DNA of 64,000 nucleotides from Klebsiella michiganensis (GTDB lineage Bacteria > Pseudomonadota > Gammaproteobacteria > Enterobacterales > Enterobacteriaceae): positions 42,603 to 106,602 of the forward strand of contig NZ_PRDB01000021.1 in the NCBI RefSeq assembly GCF_002925905.1. Direction: 5' to 3'. The position numbers and the translations under genes were made by a program. Under the pieces are notes generated by a model. The model had not been told where the DNA came from and did not search any database. It was given only the letters and a program-made list of their open reading frames with translations. Shown here piece after piece: positions 47,805 to 61,859 of this stretch; the stretch's first letter is position 1, and every line of letters begins with the position of its first letter.

Positions 47805-47866
47805 ATTTCGGACAGCGAGCAGCTAAAACACACCCTCACGAAATTCTAACCGCTGCTATCCGAAAT
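47805..47866 (-). other. chbB-chbC intergenic hairpin
   Basis: ATTTCGGA (47805-47812) pairs perfectly with TCCGAAAT (47859-47866), extended inward by a G-U-containing segment, enclosing about 40 bases. It follows the chbB stop at 47888, so it probably protects the chbB mRNA 3' end or attenuates transcription into chbC. Confidence 0.55.
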
Positions 47867-47887
47867 ATGTCGAGTTTTAAAATAAAA

Positions 47888-48208
47888 TTATTGTGCAGCA
47901 GCTTTCTTAATGGCCGCAACGGCCGCTTTCAGAACACCTAAACCATCGATCTTACCGTACAGAACAGAATCAATGACTTCTACGGGTTTATTTGGCAGTA
48001 AACGCTGAATGTCCGGCAGCATATAGGAAATTTGTGGGCCTAATAATACGACATCCGCATCAGGTCCTTTTTCACCGGCTAAGGTCTCCGGAAATGCTTC
48101 AATAATCACCGGCACTTCATACTTCTCGGCCTGGGCACGCATTTTCGATACCAGCAGTGATGTCGACATCCCAGCAGAACAGAACAGGTAGATATGTTTC
48201 TTTTCCAT
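47888..48208 (-). CDS. chbB: PTS IIB component for N,N'-diacetylchitobiose
   Basis: Carries phosphate from ChbA to the sugar on phospho-Cys10 ([14 protein letters not shown]). 106 residues, the standard length. First gene of chbBCARFG. GAGGAAG precedes the ATG. The 284 bases upstream (to 48492) contain the promoter region, a hairpin in the leader (48238-48265) and a NagC-like palindrome. Confidence 0.96.
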   Translation of the reverse strand: MEKKHIYLFCSAGMSTSLLVSKMRAQAEKYEVPVIIEAFPETLAGEKGPDADVVLLGPQISYMLPDIQRLLPNKPVEVIDSVLYGKIDGLGVLKAAVAAIKKAAAQ

Positions 48209-48399
48209 GAACGCTTCCTCAATTTGTGTGACCCGGTCCTCTCTGCATCATTGATGCCTGAGAGGCGGTAAGAGATGTTTCTTTGAATTAGTATTGTTTA
48301 TGCATTGAGTATACGGCATCGATCGACAGCAGGATAATTCCTCCTTGAACAGAATTGTCTCTCATTGACCTCGCGTTTTGACTGCCTTCACATTTCCCT

Positions 48400-48424
48400 C
48401 AAATAATTCGCGCAATTAAATAAG
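48400..48424. promoter_or_regulatory. NagC-like operator upstream of chb
   Basis: AAATAATTCGCGCAATTAAA and flanks form a near-palindrome (TTATTTAATT...AATTATTTG) resembling NagC boxes, about 200 bases before chbB. NagC represses chb in E. coli. A second NagC site was not recognised. Confidence 0.45.
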
Positions 48425-48437
48425 CATCAGAACTCAT

Positions 48438-48462
48438 AAAAAAACCCGACCAATGGTCGGGC
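48438..48462 (-). terminator. osmE terminator
   Basis: CCCGACC / GGTCGGG (48445-48451, 48455-48461) with a three-base loop; on minus it is followed by TTTTTTT. 31 bases past the osmE stop. Confidence 0.85.
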
Positions 48463-48492
48463 TTTCGTAGGAATCAGCACTATGGCGGGGCG

Positions 48493-48831
48493 TTACTTAC
48501 TGTTGCGCGGGTCGGTATCATACTCGGCACAGGTCTGATAACCAGAATTCATCACGCGGCCGGTTTCATCCAGCGCAACGAAGTAGGTTTCAATTTTACC
48601 ATCGCGTTGACCCAGGATATATGTCTGGCAGGTACCGCGCGCGTGGATCATGGTGACTTCTGATGAAGGCTTACCGGCAATTTGCGCAACCTGCGCGCGG
48701 GTCATGCCTTTCTTAACGTCTTTAACCACGGGTTGAGTAAACTGATCTTTCGTACGGTCGTAGGCCGTACACCCTGCCAGCAGGGTCAATACTGCTGCTG
48801 CGCCCAGAAATCCTGCAAAATGCTTGTTCAT
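48493..48831 (-). CDS. osmE: Osmotically inducible lipoprotein OsmE
   Basis: 112-residue outer-membrane lipoprotein of the SmpA/OmlA (BamE-like) fold. Lipobox LAGC at about 18-21 after [17 protein letters not shown]; mature part includes [24 protein letters not shown] at 48831 matches E. coli length exactly and has GAGGATGG upstream. Osmotic and stationary-phase induced in E. coli; role unclear. Confidence 0.96.
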   Translation of the reverse strand: MNKHFAGFLGAAAVLTLLAGCTAYDRTKDQFTQPVVKDVKKGMTRAQVAQIAGKPSSEVTMIHARGTCQTYILGQRDGKIETYFVALDETGRVMNSGYQTCAEYDTDPRNSK

Positions 48832-49061
48832 ATACCATCCTCTTTTTTTTGGCGTGTTAATAAGCCTGGAATAAATATCGTTATTTTTCAAGCCGAAGGT
48901 GGAAATGAAGCGAAATTAAGAGCTTTCCAATAATAAATCCCCTCTTGTTGAGGTTGCCTGCTTTTGCTTCACTCAAAATTGTGATCCTTGTCGTTTTACC
49001 GGCAAAGAGGTAGGTTAAACCACTGCTGATTGGCAAACAGATTCACTTCCCGGAGGGCGCA

Positions 49062-49889
49062 ATGACGCTACAACAAGAGATTATTCAGGCGCTGGGCGCA
49101 AAACCCCAGATCGATGTCGAAGCCGAGATACGCCGCAGCGTAGACTTTTTGAAGGCCTATCTTCAGAGATACCCTTTTATTAAATCACTGGTCCTCGGCA
49201 TCAGCGGCGGCCAGGATTCAACGCTAACCGGTAAATTGTGTCAGTTAGCCATCAACGAACTGCGTGCCGAAACCGGTGACAGCAGCCTGCAGTTTATTGC
49301 CGTGCGCCTGCCCTACGGCGTGCAGGCGGATGAGCAGGACTGCCAGGACGCTATCGCTTTTATTCAGCCGGATCGCGTATTAACGGTCAATATCAAAGGC
49401 GCCGTGCTGGCCAGCGAACAGGCGCTGCGCGAGGCCGGGATTGAACTTAGCGACTTTGTTCGCGGTAACGAAAAAGCCCGCGAACGCATGAAGGCGCAGT
49501 ACAGCATCGCCGGAATGACCCACGGCGTCGTGGTGGGTACCGACCATGCGGCGGAAGCCATTACCGGATTCTTCACCAAATACGGTGATGGCGGTACGGA
49601 TATTAACCCTATCTTTCGCCTTAACAAACGCCAGGGCAAACAGCTGCTGGCCCAGCTAGGCTGCCCGGAGCATCTGTATAAAAAGCTGCCGACCGCCGAT
49701 CTTGAGGACGACCGCCCCTCCCTGCCGGACGAAGTGGCGCTGGGCGTGACCTACGAAAATATCGATGATTATCTGGAAGGCAAAGCGCTGGATGAGAAAA
49801 TTGCGAAAACGATTGAAGGCTGGTATTTGAAAACCGAGCATAAACGCCGACCGCCGATTACGGTCTTCGACGACTTCTGGAAAAAGTAA
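49062..49889 (+). CDS. nadE: Ammonia-dependent NAD+ synthetase
   Basis: Last step of NAD synthesis: deamido-NAD + ATP + ammonia. 275 residues, normal length. PP-loop [10 protein letters not shown] (about 48-57) and C-terminal [15 protein letters not shown]. No glutaminase domain, so it is the ammonia-dependent short form. CCCGGAGGGCGCA precedes the ATG. Confidence 0.97.
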   Translation: MTLQQEIIQALGAKPQIDVEAEIRRSVDFLKAYLQRYPFIKSLVLGISGGQDSTLTGKLCQLAINELRAETGDSSLQFIAVRLPYGVQADEQDCQDAIAFIQPDRVLTVNIKGAVLASEQALREAGIELSDFVRGNEKARERMKAQYSIAGMTHGVVVGTDHAAEAITGFFTKYGDGGTDINPIFRLNKRQGKQLLAQLGCPEHLYKKLPTADLEDDRPSLPDEVALGVTYENIDDYLEGKALDEKIAKTIEGWYLKTEHKRRPPITVFDDFWKK

Positions 49890-49905
49890 TTCGCCTCTCC
49901 CCCTC

Positions 49906-49936
49906 CGCCCCGACCCGGTTCGGGGCGATTTTTTAT
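49906..49936 (+). terminator. nadE terminator
   Basis: CGCCCCGA / TCGGGGCG (49906-49913, 49920-49927), six-base loop, then ATTTTTTATCC, 17 bases past the stop. Confidence 0.88.
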
Positions 49937-49965
49937 CCTTTTCGCCTCTTCCTTCGACTGCTATA

Positions 49966-49981
49966 CTGGATAAATAACCAG
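49966..49981. promoter_or_regulatory. LexA box of cho (degenerate)
   Basis: CTGGATAAATAACCAG: symmetric CTGG-N8-CCAG inside TACTGG...CCAGCA, one substitution per half-site from CTGT-N8-ACAG, 15 bases before the cho start. E. coli cho is an SOS gene with a box at the same place. Confidence 0.7.
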
Positions 49982-49995
49982 CACCAGGAGCAAAA

Positions 49996-50856
49996 GTGGC
50001 AAGAAGGCAATCCGCCCCGCGTCTCGAATTTGAAGCGGCGGCAATTTATGAGTATCCCGAACATCTGCGACCGTGGCTTGAGGCTTTGCCCAGGCAGCCG
50101 GGGGTGTATCTGTTCCACGGCGAAAGCGATACCCTACCGCTCTATATCGGGAAAAGCGTGAATATCCGCAGCCGGGTGTTGTCGCATCTGCGCACGCCCG
50201 ACGAAGCAGCGATGCTGCGCCAGTCCCGGCGCATTACCTGGCAACGAACGGCGGGAGAGCTGGGCGCACTCTTATTAGAGGCACAGCTCATTAAAGAACA
50301 GCAGCCGCTATTCAATAAGCGTCTGCGGCAAAACCGGCAGCTATGTTCATTACGCCTGGCTGACGCCCGTCCGCAGGTGGTGTACGCCAGCGAGCTGGAT
50401 TTTTCCCTGCAAAGCGATCTCTATGGTCTTTTTGCCAACCGCCGCGCGGCGCTGCAGGCGCTGCAAAAAATTGCCGACGAGCATCGCCTGTGCTACGGAT
50501 TAATGGGCCTTGAGCCGCTCAACCGCGGGCGGGCCTGCTTTCGTTCGGCGCTCGGCCGCTGCGCGGGCGCCTGTTGCGGAAAAGAGAGCGTTGAAGCACA
50601 CCAGCAGCGTCTGGTCAACAATATGCAAAAGATGCAGCTGGTATGCTGGCCCTGGGCCGGGGCGATCGCGCTGGAAGAGAGCAGCGAGGATATGACCCAA
50701 TACCACATTATTCAAAACTGGCTTTGGCTTGGCGCGGTAGAGTCTCTGTCGCAGGCGTCATCACTCACGCGCCTGTCGGCCAAATTTGACCATGACGGTT
50801 ATAAAATATTGTGTAAGCCGCTGCTCAGCGGCCGCTATAAGCTCCATCCTCTGTGA
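49996..50856 (+). CDS. cho: SOS-inducible excinuclease Cho (UvrC homologue)
   Basis: Makes the 3' incision in nucleotide excision repair at lesions that UvrC handles poorly. 286 residues containing the GIY-YIG nuclease domain (about 30-110: GVYLFHGES and LYIGKSVNIRSRVLSHL) and the UvrC-like cysteine region GRACFRSALGRCAGACCG. GTG start at 49996 with AGGAG five bases upstream; no ATG alternative. Slightly shorter C-terminus than the E. coli protein (about 295). Confidence 0.95.
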   Translation: MARRQSAPRLEFEAAAIYEYPEHLRPWLEALPRQPGVYLFHGESDTLPLYIGKSVNIRSRVLSHLRTPDEAAMLRQSRRITWQRTAGELGALLLEAQLIKEQQPLFNKRLRQNRQLCSLRLADARPQVVYASELDFSLQSDLYGLFANRRAALQALQKIADEHRLCYGLMGLEPLNRGRACFRSALGRCAGACCGKESVEAHQQRLVNNMQKMQLVCWPWAGAIALEESSEDMTQYHIIQNWLWLGAVESLSQASSLTRLSAKFDHDGYKILCKPLLSGRYKLHPL

Positions 50857-50890
50857 GGCGAATGTCAGCCCCGATGCGCTATCGGGGCAA

Positions 50891-52933
50891 TTACCAGCCG
50901 CCCCCGCCGCCGCCGCCCGAGCCGCCTCCGGATGAACCGCCTCCGGAGGAACCGGAGCCGCTGTAACCTGAACCTGATGATGAACCGCTCCCTGAACCGC
51001 TATCCGGCGTTGACATAGAGGCGGTTCGGCAGGCTTCGCTGAAGTGGTGGACGCTTCCCCAGTCGGCGCCGGCAAACGCATGCGACACGGCGCCTGTACT
51101 ACTCAGGTAGTGGGCAAAGGTATTTGCCCATGTTTTCCCTACGCCAAGCGCCAGGGCAACCGGCAGCAGCGCTTCAAAATGGGAAATCATCTGCTCGGGC
51201 GGATAGATAATCTGATAACGATGCTTTTCGGCGGTGCCAAGATAGCGCATCAATCCTTTCGCGATAGCCAGTTCATCAAGCCCGCGCTGCGTATAGCGAG
51301 GCGTTTTCCAGGCAACGAAAACGCACAGCACCAGCGCGGCAATAAGCGCGCCAATGTATCCTGACGGAAGCTGGGTGATGGGCAGTATACCAAAGAGAAA
51401 AATCCCGCCTCCCAGCGTCGCGAAGGGGCCGAAGATCGCCCAAAAAAAGAGCGGCACCGGCCCCCAGGCACGCCACATTTCCCGCGGGCGGCATATAAAG
51501 CGCAGCAAACAGGCGAGCATCGCTCCGCCAATCAGCATAAAAACCGCGGCCGGTATCGTCAGCAGCGCGGCCTCCGTATTAACCCAAAGACCGCAGGCCA
51601 CCGGCACCAACAGCGCAATGTAGATGCAGCGCCGCAGCGGCTGCCCCCATTTGCGAAATAATTTATCCCGCTGCGCTTCACAACGCTTTTCCTGCTCTGC
51701 ACGCGCTGTCTGCATCGATCGCTGATGGGCCTTGCTGAGATCGATATTTTTTTGTTTACCTTTAAAGAGCGTACTTAATAGCTGCCTGTCATCATAGTTT
51801 AATTGCCGGTTTCCCTCGACGGGCAAACGGGTCAGCCGCTGTTTTACGCCGGCGTTCGCAAGCCACGGGTTAGGGGTGTGTTGACTGTCCCCGCTGACCG
51901 CCATTCCGCGTTTAGCCACCAGCGCTAATAAATCGCTACTAAAAGCCACATCATCATATTTACGCCGGGTGATAAAACGCAGGTAGCCAGGAGACATGCC
52001 GGGAGGCGGCGAATAAAGCGCAACGACCGGCGGCATTTTTAGCCCGGCTTTGGTGACGTTTTTTCGCCACCACATCAGGTAATAAGCGGCCATCAGCAGC
52101 AGAGGTAGCCAGACCACGCAGGTTTTTAGGGTGGGGATAAGGAGATGCACCAGCGGCAAAGCGGCCTCCGGCGCCGGAGCGTCGGCAAGGATCGACCGAG
52201 GCCAGGTATAGACAACGGTCAGCCCCTCCCCCCGCGCCAGAGGCCGCAGGGTGCGTACGCTACCGTCAGGAAGCACCTGCGCGTTGTGTTCTTTCGCCCC
52301 TGCGACGCCGGTATAAACATCAAGCGATCGCACTCTGGCGTTCTTAGCGTCGGCGTTGAGATTTCCGGCGGCGTCCGGCAGTTCAAGACGAAAGCTGGCC
52401 TTGCTGATAGGCCACGCCCAGTCATTGCCCGTCACGTTCCAGTAAAGCTCATCCCATTCGGGGAAGCGGCTGAAATGGTTGCTGATTTGATAGCGAATCT
52501 CGTAGTTATAGATCCCTGGTTTCAGGACCCGTTCGCCGCTGCCAATGCGTACCGTCAGTTTTTTTTCTGCTTCATCAAGGCTAAACGGCTCAGGCACGCC
52601 ATCGCGCGACACCGACTCGATCGCGTAATACACGCGAAAGATCTTGCCGTCCTGGCGGTTCCAGGTCAGGGGCAGCGTACGGAAAATCCCCCGCCGAATC
52701 TGCCTGCCCAGAGAAAGTACTTTGATATTTTCCCGCATCTCCATGCTACCGTCCGGGTTAAAGCGCGCCCGGGCATCGAAAGAGAGGATATGTTCATACG
52801 CTGGAATAGCGCCAACGGGAAGCTGGGAAGCATCCTTGATGATGATCATGTCGCCGGCGGCAAAAGCCGCGCTGATGTTCAGAAGCAGCAGCAGGACGAG
52901 GGTGCGCAGCCCCCGAAAAAGTAAATTCGCCAT
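50891..52933 (-). CDS. DUF2207 membrane protein with Gly/Ser-rich tail
   Basis: 680 residues: signal-like N-terminal helix (about 9-26), an extracytoplasmic beta-rich DUF2207 region (about 30-245, AYEHILSFDARARFNPDGSMEMRENIKV), a transmembrane helix near 265-285, a cytoplasmic stretch with basic residues, a pair or more of helices around 430-545, and a tail of almost only Gly and Ser ending GGGW. Tails of this kind recur in DUF2207/TPM-like proteins. Four bases separate it from the upstream LemA gene, so they are cotranscribed. Function unknown. E. coli YciQ is, from memory, a relative at another locus. Confidence 0.8.
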   Translation of the reverse strand: MANLLFRGLRTLVLLLLLNISAAFAAGDMIIIKDASQLPVGAIPAYEHILSFDARARFNPDGSMEMRENIKVLSLGRQIRRGIFRTLPLTWNRQDGKIFRVYYAIESVSRDGVPEPFSLDEAEKKLTVRIGSGERVLKPGIYNYEIRYQISNHFSRFPEWDELYWNVTGNDWAWPISKASFRLELPDAAGNLNADAKNARVRSLDVYTGVAGAKEHNAQVLPDGSVRTLRPLARGEGLTVVYTWPRSILADAPAPEAALPLVHLLIPTLKTCVVWLPLLLMAAYYLMWWRKNVTKAGLKMPPVVALYSPPPGMSPGYLRFITRRKYDDVAFSSDLLALVAKRGMAVSGDSQHTPNPWLANAGVKQRLTRLPVEGNRQLNYDDRQLLSTLFKGKQKNIDLSKAHQRSMQTARAEQEKRCEAQRDKLFRKWGQPLRRCIYIALLVPVACGLWVNTEAALLTIPAAVFMLIGGAMLACLLRFICRPREMWRAWGPVPLFFWAIFGPFATLGGGIFLFGILPITQLPSGYIGALIAALVLCVFVAWKTPRYTQRGLDELAIAKGLMRYLGTAEKHRYQIIYPPEQMISHFEALLPVALALGVGKTWANTFAHYLSSTGAVSHAFAGADWGSVHHFSEACRTASMSTPDSGSGSGSSSGSGYSGSGSSGGGSSGGGSGGGGGGGW

Positions 52934-52937
52934 TTAA

Positions 52938-53480
52938 TCACGCCATTCGCGGTGATTTAGCTTCTTCTGGTGAGTCCAGCTCGAAGAAAACTTCCGTTTG
53001 AAAATTAAACAGTCGCGCCAGCAGCAGGCTGGGGAAAGACTCGACCAGGATATTGAAATCGCGCACCGTACCGTTGAAGTAGCGGCGAGCCATCTGCAGC
53101 TGCTCTTCTATTTCGCTGAGAGATTGCTGTAAGGCAAGGTAGTTTTCGCTGGCTTTAAGTTCCGGGTACGCTTCGCCAAGCGCGAAAACGCGCCCTAGCG
53201 TACCAGAGTACTGGCGTTCGCTGTCGGCGATCTGTCGGGTGCTACCGACCAGTTCGCCGCGCTGGCGGGAGATCTCTTCCAGCAGTTCTTTTTCATGCTG
53301 CGCATAGCGTTTCACCAGGCTCAGTAGATTCGGCGCCAGGTCGTGGCGGCGCTTAAGCTGTACGGCAATGCCGCTCCAGGCTTCGTCCTTGAAACGTCGC
53401 AGGGAGATAAAGCGGTTATAGGTCATCACGACCCAGATGAGGACGACAACGAGGACGGCGAGGCCGATATACATTTCCAT
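52938..53480 (-). CDS. LemA-family membrane protein
   Basis: 180 residues: one N-terminal transmembrane helix (MEMYIGLAVLVVVLIWVVM) followed by a long helical LemA domain (KDEAWSGIAVQLKRRHDLAPNLLSLVKRYAQHEKELLEEI; VESFPSLLLARLFNFQ). LemA proteins are often cotranscribed with DUF2207 or TPM-domain proteins, as here. The start is uncertain among 53486 (TTG), 53480 and 53474; none has a strong ribosome site. Function unknown. The pair takes the place of ves between cho and spy of E. coli. Confidence 0.82.
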   Translation of the reverse strand: MEMYIGLAVLVVVLIWVVMTYNRFISLRRFKDEAWSGIAVQLKRRHDLAPNLLSLVKRYAQHEKELLEEISRQRGELVGSTRQIADSERQYSGTLGRVFALGEAYPELKASENYLALQQSLSEIEEQLQMARRYFNGTVRDFNILVESFPSLLLARLFNFQTEVFFELDSPEEAKSPRMA

Positions 53481-53596
53481 ATGCAAGATCCATGAGCAGA
53501 GTAGGCTTTAGACCAGGACACCAGAGTCCGTGGCGATGGCACTCATACTGGCACATTCGTCCCTGCCGGGTAAATCAGCTTGTCGCTACAGATAAA

Positions 53597-53652
53597 GAAA
53601 AACCGCCGGTCCTGCCCAAAGCCTGTTGGCGTTATTGGGCAAGACCGGCGGT
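53597..53652 (-). terminator. spy terminator
   Basis: Long two-part hairpin: ACCGCCGGTC / GACCGGCGGT outside (53602-53611, 53643-53652) and TGCCCA / TGGGCA inside; followed on minus by TTTTTCTTT. 19 bases after the spy stop. Confidence 0.85.
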
Positions 53653-53671
53653 CTTAAGTCAGCGCGCTGAG

Positions 53672-54154
53672 TTATTCAGCAGGTGCAGGCATTTTACCTT
53701 CCGGCGCTTTACGATCTGTCAGATGCTTCTCAAAATTGGCATTGAACTGCTTTTTCTGTTCCGGCGTCAGAATGTTGTAAATCTTATTCTGGGTTTCCAG
53801 ACGAGCCAGCGCCATCTCTTTATGCTGGGCTTCCATCTTATCAATCTGCGCTTCCGCTTTTGCCTTATCGAAGGTATCGCTGGCTACCAGCTCATGCATC
53901 GCGCGGCGCTCATCCAGGGACGGACGCTTCATGTTGTCGCGCTGGCTCTTCATAATGTCGCGGATTTGCGTTTTCTGCGCATCGGTCAGGTTCAGCCCTT
54001 TAAACATCATTTCATGTGGGCCCGCAGGTCCGCGCTTATGATGCATCATCGGCGCGTTATCGGTTGGGGTTGCAGTAGCGTCAGCCGCGTGGGCCAGGTT
54101 AGCCGCGCCCAGAGCCAGAGTAGAGGCAACAAACAGTGCAGTAATCTTCTTCAT
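53672..54154 (-). CDS. spy: Periplasmic ATP-independent chaperone Spy
   Basis: 160-residue precursor: signal peptide MKKITALFVASTLALGAANLAHA, then the cradle-shaped helical chaperone with two LTxxQ motifs (LTDAQKTQIRDIM and LTPEQKKQF). Induced by Cpx and Bae envelope stress in E. coli. Mature N-terminus is His/Met-rich (MMHHKRG, HEMM). Slow-turnover loading tail EGKMPAPAE. Flanked by astE as in E. coli. Confidence 0.96.
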   Translation of the reverse strand: MKKITALFVASTLALGAANLAHAADATATPTDNAPMMHHKRGPAGPHEMMFKGLNLTDAQKTQIRDIMKSQRDNMKRPSLDERRAMHELVASDTFDKAKAEAQIDKMEAQHKEMALARLETQNKIYNILTPEQKKQFNANFEKHLTDRKAPEGKMPAPAE

Positions 54155-54503
54155 AGTTCAATCCTTACTTTGCGTTATTCTTACGGCGCGTTGCCGTGTT
54201 GACGAGATTAACTTTACGACGTTTATCGTCAATTAATCAGAGCAAGCGTAAAACATTGAAAGTGTAAAAAACATTTTCTCGCCAATTATGGAGAAAATAA
54301 GGAAAATGAGGGGACAAATGCAATAAAAAATAAATAAGCAACTGTTTTAATGGGAAATTATGAAGATTATAAATCAGCGGAGATTAAAAACAAAGCATTT
54401 AACCAGGAATAATCTGCAATCAATGGACAGAGCACGAAAAAATAAGATGGCTGCGGAAAAATAAACGCTGAAATAAATGCCGCCGCCCGGACGGGCGACG
54501 GAT
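54155..54503. promoter_or_regulatory. spy promoter region and end of the ast operon
   Basis: 349 non-coding bases. On minus, ATAAA-CGTC-GTAAA (54213-54227) resembles the CpxR box GTAAA-N4/5-GTAAA, about 60 bases from the spy start. A GC-rich hairpin at 54482-54498 (GCCGCCCG with CGGGCGAC, one G-U on minus) follows the astE stop and is a probable weak ast terminator (tail CATTTATTTC on minus). The rest is AT-rich and featureless. Confidence 0.45.
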
Positions 54504-55469
54504 TCACCGGAAGCGCTCCAGCATGAGCCCGGCGCGCTGGCCGAAGGCGACGCTGGGGTTGGGAAACAAAACGTACTCTTGCTCCCTTTCCACTATGTAG
54601 CGGGTATCGCCATCCTCAGCAAGCAGCGTCCCGGCGGCAAACGGCGTAAAGTTCAGCGTCTGCGCCGACATATGCAGCCGGAAACTGTCGCTGCTGCGGG
54701 TAATTTGCTGTACCACCCTGTAGCGCAGCGGCGCGTGCGCCTCTTCCGCCGCCACTTCTCCCGCCAGCAGCAGCGACAGCGCGCGTTGAGTCGCCGCGAA
54801 CAAGCGCAGATCGTTTTCGCCAAAAGGTAGCGCCTTGCCGAGCTCCAGCGTGCAGGAGCGCGCGCCGAAGCGTTCGCAGCTGAAATGGGTAAAAGTCCCG
54901 CCAGGCTGCTGATGAAACACCAGCGCCTCCAGCCCTGCCGCCCCTAACCAGCGCAAAAACGCTTCATCCCACGGCGTATCCCGCGCCGGCAGGACACCAA
55001 AGCGGGTATGCAGCGAACCGCGTATGGCGGTATGTAAATCCAGGTGCCAGCGCTCGCCGGGCGTCCCGGCATAAAATCGCGCCAGCGCATGCTCCAGCTG
55101 CCGGGCGCGAACGGTTTCATCGCTGGCGCTAAAAGCGCGCCATCGCTCGCCGAACATCCGGTTGATATCGCTGTGCATATAGCGCTTGTTGGCCCGCAGC
55201 GCCGGAGGGTTACCAAAGATCGCCAGCAGCCGCCAGCGGAGCGGTATTTCCCCACGAAACAGCTGCCGCAGCAGTAAATCGGTGATTTCGACCGGCGCGG
55301 TTTCATTGCCGTGAAGCCCGGATGACAAAACCAATGACCGATCGCAGGGTTCATGAGGAATGAGCTGCAGAATACCGCAGTCAATCCAGTGCCAGCGGAA
55401 ATGCGCGGTTTGACCATGGAAATGGTGGGGCAGACGCCCCGCCAGAGTAAGTGCCAGAAAGTCGTCCAC
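54504..55469 (-). CDS. astE: Succinylglutamate desuccinylase
   Basis: Final step of arginine succinyltransferase degradation: succinylglutamate to succinate and glutamate. 321 residues; zinc carboxypeptidase-like fold with [12 protein letters not shown] (first His/Glu ligands, about 50-61) and DLHTAIRGS (third ligand). Nine bases after astB. Confidence 0.95.
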   Translation of the reverse strand: MDDFLALTLAGRLPHHFHGQTAHFRWHWIDCGILQLIPHEPCDRSLVLSSGLHGNETAPVEITDLLLRQLFRGEIPLRWRLLAIFGNPPALRANKRYMHSDINRMFGERWRAFSASDETVRARQLEHALARFYAGTPGERWHLDLHTAIRGSLHTRFGVLPARDTPWDEAFLRWLGAAGLEALVFHQQPGGTFTHFSCERFGARSCTLELGKALPFGENDLRLFAATQRALSLLLAGEVAAEEAHAPLRYRVVQQITRSSDSFRLHMSAQTLNFTPFAAGTLLAEDGDTRYIVEREQEYVLFPNPSVAFGQRAGLMLERFR

Positions 55470-55478
55470 GACGCCTCC

Positions 55479-60971
<5,493 letters not shown>

Positions 60972-61778
60972 ATGAAATTTGTCTCTTTTAATATCAACGG
61001 CCTGCGTGCCCGCCCGCATCAGCTGGCCGCCATCATCGATAAACACCAGCCCGACGTCATCGGCCTACAGGAAACCAAAGTTCACGACGATATGTTTCCT
61101 CTCGAAGAGGTGGCAAAGCTGGGCTATAACGTCTTTTATCACGGGCAGAAAGGCCATTACGGCGTCGCGCTGCTGACCAAAGAGACGCCGATCTCCGTGC
61201 GTCGCGGTTTCCCAAACGATGGTGAAGAGGCCCAGCGCCGCATCATCATGGCGGAAATCCCTTCCCCGTTTGGCAACGTGACGGTGATTAACGGCTATTT
61301 CCCGCAGGGCGAAAGTCGCGATCATGAAACCAAATTCCCGGCGAAGGCGGCGTTTTATCAGAACCTGCAAAACTACCTTGATACCGAACTGAATAAAGAG
61401 AATCCGGTACTGATCATGGGCGACATGAATATCAGCCCGACCGATCTCGATATCGGCATCGGTGAAGAGAACCGCAAGCGCTGGCTGCGTACCGGCAAGT
61501 GTTCCTTCCTGCCGGAAGAGCGCGAATGGATGGAGCGCCTGCTGAGCTGGGGCCTGGTGGATACTTACCGCCATGCGAATCCGCAGGATAACGAACACTT
61601 CTCGTGGTTCGACTATCGCTCTAAGGGCTTTGACGATAACCGCGGGCTGCGTATCGATCTGCTGCTGGCAAGCACCCCGCTGGCGCAGCGCTGCATCGAA
61701 ACCGGCATCGACTACGAAATTCGCGCAATGGAAAAGCCGTCCGACCACGCGCCGGTATGGGCGACCTTTAAAGTCTAA
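60972..61778 (+). CDS. xthA: Exonuclease III
   Basis: AP endonuclease and 3'-5' exonuclease of base-excision repair. 268 residues, the E. coli length; metal-binding Glu34 ([10 protein letters not shown]), [12 protein letters not shown], and catalytic His259 in [11 protein letters not shown] at 60972 gives the conserved [14 protein letters not shown]; upstream in-frame starts are in the regulatory region. Divergent from astC as in E. coli. Confidence 0.97.
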   Translation: MKFVSFNINGLRARPHQLAAIIDKHQPDVIGLQETKVHDDMFPLEEVAKLGYNVFYHGQKGHYGVALLTKETPISVRRGFPNDGEEAQRRIIMAEIPSPFGNVTVINGYFPQGESRDHETKFPAKAAFYQNLQNYLDTELNKENPVLIMGDMNISPTDLDIGIGEENRKRWLRTGKCSFLPEEREWMERLLSWGLVDTYRHANPQDNEHFSWFDYRSKGFDDNRGLRIDLLLASTPLAQRCIETGIDYEIRAMEKPSDHAPVWATFKV

Positions 61779-61790
61779 ATATTCCCTCCG

Positions 61791-61817
61791 TCAGGCTCTC
61801 CCGTCCGGAGAGCCTGA
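61791..61817 (+). other. Hairpin after xthA
   Basis: Perfect 11-bp stem TCAGGCTCTCC / GGAGAGCCTGA, loop CGTCC, 12 bases past xthA. The following GCCATATC is not a U-tract, so it is a weak terminator or an mRNA 3' stabiliser. Confidence 0.6.
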
Positions 61818-61825
61818 GCCATATC

Positions 61826-61859
61826 AAAAAAGCCGCCGTCAGAGATTGTGAACGGCGGC
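61826..61859 (-). terminator. Minus-strand terminator with no minus-strand gene
   Basis: GCCGCCGT (61832-61839) / ACGGCGGC (61852-61859); on minus it is followed by TTTTTTGATATGG, a strong U-tract, while plus shows only AAACTATT. xthA and ydjX on both sides are plus-strand genes, so the terminator faces transcription coming from the ydjX side antisense. Confidence 0.65.
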
